64,000 nucleotides of DNA from Sphingomonas gilva (GCF_003515075.1 NZ_QWLV01000003.1:62001-126000), one strand, 5' to 3'. Shown: positions 46,457 through 58,600, counted from the stretch's first letter. Notes: generated by a model not told the origin, from the letters alone. Translations and numbers: made by a program.

Positions 46457-47794
46457 ATGACGCGCACATTCTTCGGGACCGACGGAATCCGGGGCCGCAC
46501 CAACGCGCCCAAGATGAATGCGGCGCTGGCGATGCGCGTCGGCACCGCGGCGGGCGCGCACTTCCGCCGCGGCGATCATCGCCACCGCGTGGTGATCGGC
46601 AAGGACACGCGGCTTTCGGGTTATATGCTCGAAAATGCGATGGTCGCGGGCTTCACCAGCGTCGGGATGGACGTGGTGCTGGTCGGTCCGATGCCGACGC
46701 CCGCGGTCGCCATGCTCACCCAGTCGATGCGCGCCGACATGGGCGTGATGATCTCCGCCAGCCACAACCCCTATGAAGACAACGGCATCAAGCTGTTCGG
46801 CCCTGACGGCTACAAGCTGTCCGACGCCGACGAGGCGGCAATCGAGGCGCTGATGGGTGAGGAGCCGGCATTGTCGCCCGCCGCCGATATCGGCCGGGCC
46901 CGCCGTGTCGAGGATGCGCGCGGCCGCTACATCCACTTCGCCAAATCGACCTTTCCCGATCATCTGCGGCTCGATGGCCTGCGCATCGTCGTCGACTGCG
47001 CGCACGGCGCCGCCTATCAGGTCGCCCCGTCCGCCTTGTGGGAGCTGGGCGCCGAGGTGATCGCCATCGGCGTCGAGCCCAACGGCAAGAACATCAACGA
47101 CAATTGCGGCTCCACCCACCCGCAGGCGATGTGCGAGACGGTGGTGGCGTCGGGCGCGCATATCGGCATCGCGCTGGACGGCGACGCCGATCGCCTCATC
47201 ATCGCCGACGAGACCGGCACGGTGATCGACGGCGATCAGCTGATGGCGCTGATCGGCACCAGCTGGGCGCGGCACGGCTCGCTCGCCGGCGGCGGGATCG
47301 TCGCGACGGTGATGTCCAACCTGGGGCTGGAACGGCATCTGCGATCCGAAGGGCTGGACCTGGTGCGCACCAGCGTCGGCGATCGCTATGTGCTCGAAAA
47401 GATGCGCGGCGACGGCTTCAATGTCGGCGGCGAGCAATCCGGCCATATCATCCTGAGCGATTACGCCACCACCGGCGACGGGCTCGTCGCGGCGCTCCAG
47501 GTGCTCGCCGAGCTGGTCGAGACCGGCGAGCCGGCGAGCGCGCTCCTCCACCAGTTCGATCCCGTGCCGCAGCTCTTGCGCAACGTCCGCTTCTCCGCCG
47601 GCAAGCCGCTGGAGAATGCGCGCGTGAAGGACGCTATCGCCCAGGCCGAGGCCGAGCTCGACGGGGCCGGCCGCCTCGTCATCCGCCCCTCGGGCACCGA
47701 ACCGCTGATCCGCGTGATGGCCGAAGGCGACGACGCCGCGCAGGTCGAGCGCGTCGTCGCGCGCATCTGCGAGGCGGTGCAGGCGGCCGCTTGA
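46457..47794 (+). CDS. glmM: phosphoglucosamine mutase
   Basis: A 445-residue enzyme (the family's exact usual length) that converts glucosamine-6-phosphate to glucosamine-1-phosphate for peptidoglycan and LPS. The phosphoserine is Ser102 in [12 protein letters not shown], the Mg-binding loop is DGDADR, the sugar loop GGEQSGH and the phosphate loop [12 protein letters not shown]. The start at 46457 is the family start ([13 protein letters not shown]); the upstream open frame is spurious. Confidence 0.97.
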   Translation: MTRTFFGTDGIRGRTNAPKMNAALAMRVGTAAGAHFRRGDHRHRVVIGKDTRLSGYMLENAMVAGFTSVGMDVVLVGPMPTPAVAMLTQSMRADMGVMISASHNPYEDNGIKLFGPDGYKLSDADEAAIEALMGEEPALSPAADIGRARRVEDARGRYIHFAKSTFPDHLRLDGLRIVVDCAHGAAYQVAPSALWELGAEVIAIGVEPNGKNINDNCGSTHPQAMCETVVASGAHIGIALDGDADRLIIADETGTVIDGDQLMALIGTSWARHGSLAGGGIVATVMSNLGLERHLRSEGLDLVRTSVGDRYVLEKMRGDGFNVGGEQSGHIILSDYATTGDGLVAALQVLAELVETGEPASALLHQFDPVPQLLRNVRFSAGKPLENARVKDAIAQAEAELDGAGRLVIRPSGTEPLIRVMAEGDDAAQVERVVARICEAVQAAA

Positions 47795-47813
47795 TCGTGA
47801 CCCCTCAGTCTTG

Positions 47814-47905
47814 CCCCGCTCGTCCTGAGCCTGTCGAAGGACCGTTCTTCTTCTCCGGCGTCGCAGAGGAAGGACGGGGCTTCGACGGGCTCAGCCCGGA
47901 CGGGG
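47814..47905. repeat. inverted-repeat intergenic element between glmM and thiD
   Basis: The left arm (47814-47843) contains CGTCCTGAGCCTGTCGAAGG, and the right arm (about 47868-47905) is its diverged inverse containing CTTCGACGGGCTCAGCCCGG. The arms can pair over about 30 bases with a 25-base loop. This is a sphingomonad-style dispersed palindrome; it may end glmM transcription. Confidence 0.75.
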
Positions 47906-47924
47906 TTGGGTTCGGGATCAATTC

Positions 47925-49097
47925 ATGACCCCGCGCATCCTCATCATCGCGGGTTCCGATTCGGGCGGCGGCGCGGGCATCCAGGCGGACATCAGGACCG
48001 TCACCATGCTCGGCGGCCATCCGATGACCGCGATCACCGCGCTGACCGCGCAGAACACGCTGGGCGTGTCCGACATCATGTCCGTGCCCGCCGATTTCGT
48101 GCGCGCGCAGATCGACGCGGTGGCGGGGGATATCGGCATCGATGCGGTCAAGATCGGCATGATCGGATCGGCCGAAATCGCCGAGGCGCTGATCGACTGG
48201 CTCGGTTCGCTCAATGGACGCGTCCCGGTGGTGTTCGATCCGGTGATGGTCGCGACCAGCGGCGCCGGCCTGGCCGATCGGGATACGCTGGCGCGTTTCG
48301 CCCGGCTGATGGCGCTCTCGACGGTGGTCACGCCCAATCTGCCGGAGCTGGAGGTACTGACCGGCGAGCGGATCGCCGGCAGCTATGCGCTGGCCAAGGC
48401 GGCGCGCAAGCTGGCGCGCGACGTCGGCTGCGCGGTGCTCGGCAAGGGGGGGCACGATGCCGGCGAGACCGTGACCGACCTGCTCGCGCTGCCGGCCGGC
48501 GGCCTTTCGACCTATGAGGGCGCTCGCATCGACACGCGCCACAGCCACGGCACCGGCTGCACGCTCGCCAGCGCGGTCGCGGTCGGACTGGCCGAAGGGA
48601 TGGCGCTGCCCGATGCCGTGGCGCGCGCGCGCGCCTTCGTGCGGATCGCGCTGAAGGAGGCGCCGGGGCTTGGCGGGGGGCATGGCCCGATGGGACATCA
48701 CAAGGTGCGGATCGATTGCGCCGGCGGCGCTCGGCCCAACCAGCTGACGCTGCCCGCCGCCGACTTCGCCGCCAGCGAGGCCTTTTACCGCGCGCTGGGG
48801 CTGACCCCGATCGTCCGGTCGGAGCCGCGCTATGCCCGTTTCGAAGCGGCCGACGGCAACACCCTGTCGATCGAATCGGCGGACGAGATCGGCGGCCGGG
48901 CGGTGGCCTATTTCGAATGTTCGGACCTCGACGGCGCGATCGCCGCGCTGGGCAAGGCCGGCTTCACCATCGACCGGCTGGCCGATGATGAGGATTGGGG
49001 CTGGCGCGAGGCGCACGTCACCGATCCCGGCGGCAATGCCGTCCGGCTGTATCAGGCTGGCGAAAATCGCCGCTTCCCGCCATGGCGGCTCACATGA
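47925..49097 (+). CDS. thiD: hydroxymethylpyrimidine (phosphate) kinase fused to a VOC/glyoxalase domain
   Basis: A 390-residue protein. Residues 1-262 are a complete ThiD kinase of thiamine synthesis: GSDSGGGAGIQAD at 10-22, DPVMVATSG at 105-113 and the anion hole HGTGCTLASA at 208-217. From about residue 272 a single vicinal-oxygen-chelate domain follows (QLTLPAADFAASEAFYRALG, ending HVTDPGGNAVRLYQ). ThiD alone is about 265 residues, so the extra domain is an addition with no known thiamine role. No TPP riboswitch was recognised upstream. Its stop overlaps the rnhB start (ATGA). Confidence 0.92.
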   Translation: MTPRILIIAGSDSGGGAGIQADIRTVTMLGGHPMTAITALTAQNTLGVSDIMSVPADFVRAQIDAVAGDIGIDAVKIGMIGSAEIAEALIDWLGSLNGRVPVVFDPVMVATSGAGLADRDTLARFARLMALSTVVTPNLPELEVLTGERIAGSYALAKAARKLARDVGCAVLGKGGHDAGETVTDLLALPAGGLSTYEGARIDTRHSHGTGCTLASAVAVGLAEGMALPDAVARARAFVRIALKEAPGLGGGHGPMGHHKVRIDCAGGARPNQLTLPAADFAASEAFYRALGLTPIVRSEPRYARFEAADGNTLSIESADEIGGRAVAYFECSDLDGAIAALGKAGFTIDRLADDEDWGWREAHVTDPGGNAVRLYQAGENRRFPPWRLT

Positions 49098-49694
49098 AGC
49101 GCCCCTCGCTCCGCCACGAGAAGCTCTGCCTCGCCCCGGTCGCCGGGGTGGACGAGGCGGGGCGCGGGCCGCTCGCCGGGCCGGTGGTCGCTGCGGCGGT
49201 GATCCTGCCGGCGCGGGGCATCCCGCGCGGCATCGACGATTCGAAGAAGCTGCCCGCCGCGGAGCGCGCCCGGCTGTGCGCGCGGCTGCACGACTGCGCC
49301 CGGATCGGTATCGGCGTCGTCGAGCCCGAGGAGATCGACACGCTCAACATCTATTGGGCGACGATGAAGGCGATGACCCTCGCCGTGGAGGCGCTGGGCT
49401 GCGCGCCGGGTCACGTCCTCGTCGACGGCAACCGCCTGCCGCGCTGGGGCTTCGCCGCCACCGCGATCGTCTCGGGCGATGCGATCAGCCTGTCGATCGC
49501 CGCCGCCTCGATCGTCGCCAAGCACACCCGCGACACGATCATGATCGCCCATGCCGAGGCGCATCCGCATTATGGCTGGCATTCCAACAAGGGCTATGGC
49601 TGCCCCCAGCATCTGAAGGCATTGCGCGAGCACGGCCCCTCGCCGCTCCACCGCAGGAGCTTCGCCCCGGTCGCGCAGGCTTCTCTGCCCTTCT

Positions 49695-49696
<2 letters not shown>
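49094..49696 (+). CDS. rnhB: ribonuclease HII
   Basis: A 200-residue nuclease that removes misincorporated ribonucleotides. Catalytic Asp20 and Glu21 are in GVDEAGRGPLAGP; DSKKL and the C-terminal GYGCPQHLKAL are family marks. The start is the coupled ATG overlapping the thiD stop; longer frames run into thiD. Directly upstream of ccrM, an order seen in other alphaproteobacteria as far as I recall. Confidence 0.95.
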
Positions 49697-52113
<2,417 letters not shown>

Positions 52114-52117
<4 letters not shown>

Positions 52118-52860
52118 AGCGTATAGCCCCCGTCGCTGATCAGCACCGCGCCGGTCATATAGGCGGCTTCGTCCGACAGCAGGAAGGCGATTTGCGCGGC
52201 GATCTCGATCGGCTTGGCGTAGCGGCCCATCGGCGTCGCGAGCTTGGCCATCTCGGCGAAGGCGGCGTCGCGGCCGATTTCGGCGGCGCGGGTCGCGAAC
52301 ATCGGCACCGTGTCCCAGACCGGCGTCTCGACCCCCGCGGGCGCGATGGCGTTGACGCGGATGCCCTGAGCCGCGCCCTCCTTCGCGGCCACCTTGGCGA
52401 GCTGGATCAGCGCCGCCTTCGACGCGCCGTAAGCGGCGACGCCCGGTTCCGCCTTGATTCCGGCGGCCGACGACACCGCGACGATCGCTCCGCCGCGTCT
52501 CGCCATCGCCCGCATCGCCGCGCGCATCGTCAGGAACGCGCCGTCGAGATTGACCGACAGGATGCGGCGCCACTCGGCGAAATCGAGATCGGCGATCGGC
52601 CCCGCCCCCGCGATGCCTGCGTTGACGACGGCGAAGTCGAGATCGGGCAGCGCGGCGGCGTCCCATAGCGCCTCGTCGGCCACGTCGCCGACGATGCGAT
52701 CGACCCGGCAGCGCAGCTTGAGCGTGTCGAGCGCCGCGGCGTCGCGATCTACCAGGATGAGGTGCAGCGCCCCTTCTTCTGACAGCCATTCGGCAACCGC
52801 CCGGCCGATGCCCGATGCCGCTCCGGTGACGAGTGCGGACTTGCCTGCGAATCTGGCCAT
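52114..52860 (-). CDS. short-chain dehydrogenase/reductase
   Basis: A 248-residue classical SDR with the Rossmann loop GAASGIG, NAGIAG, catalytic Ser in VSSAAG and the YGASK Tyr-Lys pair, ending MTGAVLISDGGYTL. NAD(P)-dependent oxidoreductase of unknown substrate. It sits alone between convergent folP and the response-regulator gene, whose stop lies 18 bases upstream of its ATG, so the two may be co-transcribed. Confidence 0.88.
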
Positions 52861-52878
52861 GTGCGCGAACCTAGCCGC

Positions 52879-54306
52879 CTAGGCGGCGTTGTCGATGCCG
52901 AGCTCGCCCAATTTCCTGTATAGCGTCGAACGCCCGATCCCCAGCCGCCGCGCGACCTCGCTCATCCGGCCGCGATAATGGCCGATGGCGAGGCGGATGA
53001 CGTCGGCTTCGATGTCGTCGAGCGGGCGCAGATGCCCGTCGCTGGCGTAGAGCGTCACACCCGCCGGCCCGGCAAAGGGCGATTGCGGCGCGATACGCCC
53101 CGGCGCGGCCGAGATGCTGGCGGCGATCTGCGGAAAATCGAGCCGGGTCAGCGCATCGCCGTCCGAAAGCGCGGCGGCGCGGAACAGCGCGTCCTGCAGC
53201 TGGCGGACATTGCCCGGCCAGTCGTAGCGCATCAGCAGCTTCAACGCATCGTCGGTGATGCCCAGCTCGCGCAGGCCCGGCAGCTGGGCAATGCGGGCCA
53301 GCAGATGGCGCGCAAGCGCGGGCAGGTCGCCCGCACGCTCGCGAAGGGGCGGAATCGCCACCTGCACGGTGGCGAGCCGGTAATAGAGGTCCTCGCGGAA
53401 CTCGCCCGCATTGACGCTGGCGAGCAGATCATGGTCGCACGCCGCGATGATGCGCAGATCGAGCTCGCGGACGTTGCGCGCGCCCACGCCCTGCGCTTCG
53501 CCGGTCTCGATCAGGCGCATCAGCTTGGCCTGCACGTCGAGCGGCAGCAGCCCGACATCGTCGAGCAGCACGGTGCCGCCATCGGCCTGCGCCAGCCGTC
53601 CGATCTTGCGCTCGAAAGCTCCGGGAAAGGCGCCCATTTCGTGCCCGAACAGCTCGGATTCGATCAGGTTGGCGGGAATGGCGGCGAGGTTGATCACCGC
53701 CAGCCGGCTCCTGGCGCGCGGCGATGCGGCGTGGATCGCCTGCGCGACCACCTCCTTGCCGACGCCGGTCTCGCCCTCGATCAGCACGGGCACGCGCGTC
53801 CGCGCCGCCTTGGCGGCGATGGCGAGCGCGGCGCGGAACTTGGGCGCGGAGCCGACGATCTCGTCGAAGCCCAAGGGGGCGGAGATTTTCTCGGTCAGCG
53901 GACGCAGCTCGCCCGCGCCTGCATCGGGCGCGACCGCCGCATCGAGCGCGGCGAGCAGCCGCTCGGGCGCGAGCGGCTTGACCAGAAAATCGGTCGCACC
54001 GCTGCGCATCGCCTGCACCGCAAGGCTGACCGAGCCATCGGCGGTGAGGATCAGCACGGGGAGCGCCGGGCGGCGCGACTTGAGTTCGCTGACCAGCGAG
54101 GTCAGATCATCCGCCTCGCCATGATGGTCGATCAGGATGGCGTCGAGCATCATCCCGTCCTGCGTGCCGAGCATGGCGATCGCGGTTTCCGATTCGCCGG
54201 CGAAGATCGTCCGCCAACCGCCGCGCTGCGCAAGCACGGCGACCAGCCGGCGCTGCGCCGCCTCGTCGTCGATCAGCATCAGCATACGCTGCCCGTTGCG
54301 CGTCAT
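52879..54306 (-). CDS. sigma-54-type response regulator (REC-AAA+-Fis HTH) with altered motifs
   Basis: A 475-residue NtrC-like protein. The receiver domain (about 8-125) has the acidic pocket IDDE, phospho-acceptor Asp60 in ILID and Lys110 in FLVKP. The AAA+ domain has Walker A GETGVGKE at 178-185, and the C-terminus has a Fis-type helix-turn-helix (MSEVARRLGIGRSTLYRKL). Two motifs deviate: the sigma-54 contact loop is GAFPGA (225-230) instead of GAFTGA, and Walker B ends LLDDVG where DE is usual. It may therefore not activate sigma-54 in the standard way. No histidine kinase gene is adjacent. A 17-bp palindrome lies 22 bases upstream. Confidence 0.9.
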   Translation of the reverse strand: MTRNGQRMLMLIDDEAAQRRLVAVLAQRGGWRTIFAGESETAIAMLGTQDGMMLDAILIDHHGEADDLTSLVSELKSRRPALPVLILTADGSVSLAVQAMRSGATDFLVKPLAPERLLAALDAAVAPDAGAGELRPLTEKISAPLGFDEIVGSAPKFRAALAIAAKAARTRVPVLIEGETGVGKEVVAQAIHAASPRARSRLAVINLAAIPANLIESELFGHEMGAFPGAFERKIGRLAQADGGTVLLDDVGLLPLDVQAKLMRLIETGEAQGVGARNVRELDLRIIAACDHDLLASVNAGEFREDLYYRLATVQVAIPPLRERAGDLPALARHLLARIAQLPGLRELGITDDALKLLMRYDWPGNVRQLQDALFRAAALSDGDALTRLDFPQIAASISAAPGRIAPQSPFAGPAGVTLYASDGHLRPLDDIEADVIRLAIGHYRGRMSEVARRLGIGRSTLYRKLGELGIDNAA

Positions 54307-54327
54307 CGTCCGTTCCGGCCCATAACC

Positions 54328-54344
54328 TGCCCCATGATGGGGCA
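54328..54344. promoter_or_regulatory. 17-bp perfect palindrome upstream of the response regulator
   Basis: TGCCCCATGATGGGGCA: 8-bp arms around a single central base, in the 66-base gap between aguB and the response-regulator start. The position suits an operator; as RNA it could also form a small hairpin, but no T-run follows. Confidence 0.5.
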
Positions 54345-54372
54345 TGTCTAGCGGGGACGGGTAAAGGGGGGC

Positions 54373-55221
54373 TTAAACGTCCTGGACCAATCGACCGTAA
54401 AGTTCGGGCCGGCGATCGCGGAAGAAACCGAAGGCGGCGCGGTGGCGCTTGACTTGGGCTAGGTCGATCGTCGCGGTGATCACGCCTTCCTCCTCGCGGC
54501 CGAGCTCGGCCAGGATGTCGCCGCGCTCGTCGCAGATGAAGCTGGTGCCGTAGAAGGTCTGGCCGTGCTCGGTCCCCACGCGGTTGGCGGCGACCACCGG
54601 CACGACGTTGCTGACCGCATGCCCCACCATCGCCCGCCGCCACAGCCGCGCGGTGTCGAGCGAGGTGTCGTGCGGTTCGCTGCCGATCGCGGTGGGATAG
54701 AACAGGATCTCCGCTCCCATCAGCATCATCGCGCGCGCGGTTTCGGGATACCATTGATCCCAGCAGACGCCGACGCCCAGCTTGGCGGCGGGCCCGTCCC
54801 ACACCTTGAAGCCGGTGTTGCCGGGACGGAAATAGAATTTCTCCTCATAGCCCGGCCCGTCGGGAATATGGCTCTTGCGGTAAACCCCCGCGATCTTGCC
54901 GTCGGGACCGACCATGGCGAGGCTGTTATAGTGATGCGGCCCGTCGGCTTCGAAGAAGCTGGTCGGAATGTGCACCTTGAGCTCGGCGGCAAGCGCCCGC
55001 ATCGCCTGGACGGCCTTGTGATCGCCCACGGGTTTGGCGTTGGCGAACAGCCCTTCATCCTCGACGCGGCAGAAATATTCGCCCTCGAACAGCTCCGGCG
55101 GCAGGATCACCCGCGCGCCCTTCGCCGCCGCCTCGCGCACCAGCCGCGACACATTGGCGATATTGGCGTCGATATCGTTCGACAAGCCGAGCTGCAGCGC
55201 GGCGACGGTGATCTCGGTCAT
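54373..55221 (-). CDS. aguB: N-carbamoylputrescine amidase
   Basis: A 282-residue nitrilase-superfamily amidase converting N-carbamoylputrescine to putrescine. The catalytic triad is Glu43 (PPELFEGEY), Lys116 (RKSHIPD) and Cys153 (GVCWDQW). Its ATG abuts the aguA stop directly. Together with aguA it makes putrescine from agmatine. Confidence 0.94.
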   Translation of the reverse strand: MTEITVAALQLGLSNDIDANIANVSRLVREAAAKGARVILPPELFEGEYFCRVEDEGLFANAKPVGDHKAVQAMRALAAELKVHIPTSFFEADGPHHYNSLAMVGPDGKIAGVYRKSHIPDGPGYEEKFYFRPGNTGFKVWDGPAAKLGVGVCWDQWYPETARAMMLMGAEILFYPTAIGSEPHDTSLDTARLWRRAMVGHAVSNVVPVVAANRVGTEHGQTFYGTSFICDERGDILAELGREEEGVITATIDLAQVKRHRAAFGFFRDRRPELYGRLVQDV

Positions 55222-56205
55222 TCAGACCCTCGGTATCTGCTGGCTGATGCAATGGAAGCTGCCGCCGCCGGTCAGAATATGGTCGGCGCGAAAGCCCGTT
55301 GCAACGCGGTCCGGGAACAGCGCCTGGATCGCCGCCACCGCCGCCTGATCGTTGGGAGCGCCATATTGCGGCACCACCACCGCGGCGTTGCCGATGTAGA
55401 AGTTCATGTAGGATGCCGGGATCGCCCCGCCATCGCGCTCGACTCGGCCCGGCGAGGGCAGGCGGACGACCTCCAGGCCGAACCCATGGGCGCGTGCCGC
55501 CGCATCGGCATAGACCGCCGCATTGGGATCGTCGGGCCCCGCCGCCTCGGGCACCGCCAGCAGGCCCGCCGCGATGAAGCGGGCGAGATTGTCGACATGT
55601 CCGTCGGTATGGTCGTTGAGCAATCCGTCGCCCAGCCACAGCAACCGCTCGACGCCCAATGCGCCGCGCAGCCGCGCCTCGATCTCCTCGCGCGCCATGC
55701 CCGGATTGCGGTTGGGATTGAGCAGGCATTGTTCGGTCGTGACGCCCAGGCCAGCGCCGTCGACGTCGAGCGCGCCGCCCTCGAAGATCCAGGGCTCCTC
55801 GCTGACCGGAAGGCCGAAGCTCTCCGCCAGCCGATCGCCGATCGTGTCGTCGCCCGGCAGATCATATTTGCCGCCCCAGCCGTTGAACCCGAAATCGCGC
55901 CCCTGCCGCCCGGTGCCTTCGATGACGATGATCGGCCCGGTATCGCGCAGCCAGATGTCGCCGAAATGCTGGACGATCACCTCCGCCGCATCGCCCGCCA
56001 ATCCGCGTGCGGCATCGGCGGCATGCCCGGTCGCCGCGACCAGGATCACGCGCTCGCCCCCGCCATCTGCATGGACCGCGCGCGCGAAGGCCGCCACCTC
56101 GGCCTGAGCCGGCTCCAGGTCTTCCAGCCACAGCGCGGGATCGCTCGGGAAGCCGATCCACACCGCCTCGTGCGGCATCCATTCGGCGGGCATGCGCAAG
56201 CTCAT
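55222..56205 (-). CDS. aguA: agmatine deiminase
   Basis: A 327-residue enzyme of the guanidino-group-modifying superfamily converting agmatine to N-carbamoylputrescine. Visible marks are DIWLRDTGP, FNGWGGKYD, NDHTDGHVDNLARF and the catalytic Cys319 in GGGSFHC. It starts inside the end of the M28 peptidase gene (ATGA) and is followed immediately by aguB. Somewhat shorter than the common 350-370 residues, without losing motifs. Confidence 0.94.
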   Translation of the reverse strand: MSLRMPAEWMPHEAVWIGFPSDPALWLEDLEPAQAEVAAFARAVHADGGGERVILVAATGHAADAARGLAGDAAEVIVQHFGDIWLRDTGPIIVIEGTGRQGRDFGFNGWGGKYDLPGDDTIGDRLAESFGLPVSEEPWIFEGGALDVDGAGLGVTTEQCLLNPNRNPGMAREEIEARLRGALGVERLLWLGDGLLNDHTDGHVDNLARFIAAGLLAVPEAAGPDDPNAAVYADAAARAHGFGLEVVRLPSPGRVERDGGAIPASYMNFYIGNAAVVVPQYGAPNDQAAVAAIQALFPDRVATGFRADHILTGGGSFHCISQQIPRV

Positions 56206-57845
56206 TTGCCGGCGCGGCTCTTGTCGCGGATCGCGCGGAATTCGTCGCCCTCGACCCAGTTCGGCCAGTCGCTGGCGGAGGCGAGCTCGCGCCCGACACG
56301 GTAATAGAGCGCCATGTCCTGCATCACCCCGGTCCAGTCCCAGGCGGGGTCATATTCGTCGGCGGGCGCATGATAGCGGTTAACCTCATAATCCTTGGCC
56401 GCCGCCTCGCCGGCCGCCTTGCCGCCCGTCACGAGATCGTCGCCGCCGTCGAAATAGAGCATCGGCACGCCGTGCTTCGCCAGGCTGAAATGGTCGGACC
56501 GGTAATAAAAGCCCTTTTCGGGCGTCGGTTCGGCGCTGGCGACGCGCTTCTGCGCCGCCAGCGCCCGATCGAGATAAGCGTCCAGCCCGGACTTGCCCTT
56601 GCCCACGACCACGACATTGCGCGCCGGACCGGCGAAGCCCAGCGCATCCATGTTGATCCCGCCCACCGTCTGCGCCAGCGGCATGACCGGATGCTCGCCA
56701 TAATAGGCCGATCCGAGCAGCCCCGATTCCTCGGCGGTGACCGCGAGGAACAGCTGGCTGCGCGGCGTCGGTCCCGCCTTCACATTGGCCTCGGCCAGGG
56801 CGACCAGCCCGGCGGTGCCGGTGGCGTTATCGACCGCGCCGTTGCAGATATCGTCCCCGTCCACCGCCTCGCACCGGCCGAGATGGTCCCAGTGCGCGGT
56901 GTAGAGGACATATTCGTCGGGCCGCTCGGTTCCGGGCAGCAGCGCCACGACGTTCTTCGACTGGTGCTTGCGCACATCGTTCTCGAAGCCGACCGACGCC
57001 ACGACCCCGAGATCGACCGGCTTGAAGCCGGGGCGCTTGGCCGCGGCGGTGAGCGCGGCCAGATCCTGCCCCGCGCTCGCCATCAGCGCCTTGGCCTTGT
57101 CGTTGGTGATCCAGCCGATCGCCGCCGACTGATCGGCATTGCCGTCGGCCGCGTCGGCCATCTGCTGCGCGCCGGTCCAGCTCGACTGGACGACGTTCCA
57201 GCCATAGGCGGCCGGCACGGTGTCGTGGACGATGATCGCCGCCGCCGCGCCCTGGCGCGCGGCTTCCTCATATTTGTAGGTCCAGCGGCCATAATAGGTC
57301 ATCGCGCGGCCGCCGAACGGGCCGGTCAGCCCTTCGGCCTCGTAATCGGGGTCGTTGACCAGGATGACGACGGTCTTCCCCTTCACGTCGACGCCTTCAT
57401 AGTCGTTCCAGCCGCGTTCGGGCGCGTTGATGCCATAGCCGACGAACACCACCGGGCTGTCCTTGACCTCGACCCTTGGCGTGACGCGGTAGGTGGCCAC
57501 GACCATTTCGGGGCCGTAGGCGGCGCTGACGGTCTGCTTGCCGCCGGTGAAGGTCAGCGGCGAGACGTTCTTCGCGGCGATCTCGACCAGCGGCACGGTC
57601 TGGAACCAGCTGCCGTTGTTGCCCGGTTTCAACCCGAGACGCGTGAACTCGGCGACCAGCAGGTCGAGCGTCTTCCGCTCGCCCGCCGTTCCGGGCGCCC
57701 GCCCCTCGAATTCGTCGGACGAGAGCCGCTCGGTGAGCCGCTTCATTGTCGCCTCGGAAGGCGCGGCCGATGTCTCAGGCGCCTCGGCAGTGCTCGCCTG
57801 GCAGGCGGCGAGCAGCAATGGCAGGGCGAGCAGAAGGCGCATCAT
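56202..57845 (-). CDS. M28-family zinc aminopeptidase, lipoprotein
   Basis: A 547-residue envelope peptidase with a lipoprotein signal (LLAAC, Cys15). A PA domain inserts at about residues 110-260, and the zinc-peptidase residues are in AHWDHLG, GAVDNATGTAG, TAEESGLLGS, NMDALGF and YHAPADEYD. It trims peptides in the periplasm or at the surface. The tandem ATGATG start follows GGAG. It leads the operon with aguA and aguB, which is an unexpected pairing; a shared role in amino-acid or polyamine salvage is only a guess. Confidence 0.9.
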   Translation of the reverse strand: MMRLLLALPLLLAACQASTAEAPETSAAPSEATMKRLTERLSSDEFEGRAPGTAGERKTLDLLVAEFTRLGLKPGNNGSWFQTVPLVEIAAKNVSPLTFTGGKQTVSAAYGPEMVVATYRVTPRVEVKDSPVVFVGYGINAPERGWNDYEGVDVKGKTVVILVNDPDYEAEGLTGPFGGRAMTYYGRWTYKYEEAARQGAAAAIIVHDTVPAAYGWNVVQSSWTGAQQMADAADGNADQSAAIGWITNDKAKALMASAGQDLAALTAAAKRPGFKPVDLGVVASVGFENDVRKHQSKNVVALLPGTERPDEYVLYTAHWDHLGRCEAVDGDDICNGAVDNATGTAGLVALAEANVKAGPTPRSQLFLAVTAEESGLLGSAYYGEHPVMPLAQTVGGINMDALGFAGPARNVVVVGKGKSGLDAYLDRALAAQKRVASAEPTPEKGFYYRSDHFSLAKHGVPMLYFDGGDDLVTGGKAAGEAAAKDYEVNRYHAPADEYDPAWDWTGVMQDMALYYRVGRELASASDWPNWVEGDEFRAIRDKSRAGK

Positions 57846-57905
57846 GGGTCTCCGAAAGGCAGTGCCGCGTGATGGCAGCGCGAGATGCCTGCGTCCAGAC
57901 CAACG

Positions 57906-57933
57906 AAAAAGGGCGGCCCCGCAGGACCGCCCC
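57906..57933 (-). terminator. rho-independent terminator of rpsD
   Basis: On the minus strand, GGGCGGTCC pairs with GGGCCGCCC through a four-base loop (9-bp stem with one G-T pair), followed by TTTTTC. It lies 22 bases after the rpsD stop. Confidence 0.88.
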
Positions 57934-57954
57934 ATTCGCGCAATCTGAAAAGAA

Positions 57955-58569
57955 TCAGCGGGAGTAGAACTCGACCACCAGGTTCGGCTCCATCTTCACC
58001 GGATAGGGCACCTCGTCGAGCGTCGGCACGCGGGTGAAGGTGATCTTGGCGTTGCCGTCGGGCGCGATATATTCGGGGATGTCGCGCTCGGCGAGGCTCT
58101 GCGCCTCCATCACCAGCGCCATTTCCTTGGCCTTGTTGCCCAACGTGATCTCGTCGCCCGGCTTCACCAGGCGGCTGGCGATGTTGCACTTCACGCCGTT
58201 GACCAGGATGTGGCCGTGGCTGACGAGCTGGCGCGCGGACCAGATGGTGGGCGCGAACTTGGCGCGATAGACCACCGCGTCCAGCCGGCGCTCGAGCAGG
58301 CCGATCATGTTCTGCCCGGTATCGCCCGCCATGCGGCTGGCCTCGACATAGGACTTCTTGAACTGCTTCTCGGTGACGTCGCCGTAATAGCCCTTCAGCT
58401 TCTGCTTGGCGCGCAGCTGGATGCCGAAGTCCGACACCTTGCCCTTGCGGCGCTGGCCGTGCTGGCCGGGACCGTATTCGCGCTTGTTGACCGGGCTCTT
58501 GGGCCGGCCCCAGATATTCTCGCCCATGCGGCGATCGAGCTTGTACTTGGCGCTGGAGCGCTTCGACAT
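57955..58569 (-). CDS. rpsD: 30S ribosomal protein S4
   Basis: A 204-residue primary rRNA-binding protein of the small subunit. The N-terminus [21 protein letters not shown], the [14 protein letters not shown] loop and the S4 domain ([24 protein letters not shown]) are standard. AAGGA precedes the ATG. It is monocistronic, with its own terminator and a hairpin in its leader. Confidence 0.98.
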   Translation of the reverse strand: MSKRSSAKYKLDRRMGENIWGRPKSPVNKREYGPGQHGQRRKGKVSDFGIQLRAKQKLKGYYGDVTEKQFKKSYVEASRMAGDTGQNMIGLLERRLDAVVYRAKFAPTIWSARQLVSHGHILVNGVKCNIASRLVKPGDEITLGNKAKEMALVMEAQSLAERDIPEYIAPDGNAKITFTRVPTLDEVPYPVKMEPNLVVEFYSR

Positions 58570-58600
58570 CGTGAATTCCTTGCAATTGCCAACAACGGAC

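Noticed and set aside
47795..47924. Possible TPP riboswitch before thiD
   Set aside because: The gap is filled by a dispersed inverted repeat; none of the conserved TPP-aptamer elements was recognised.
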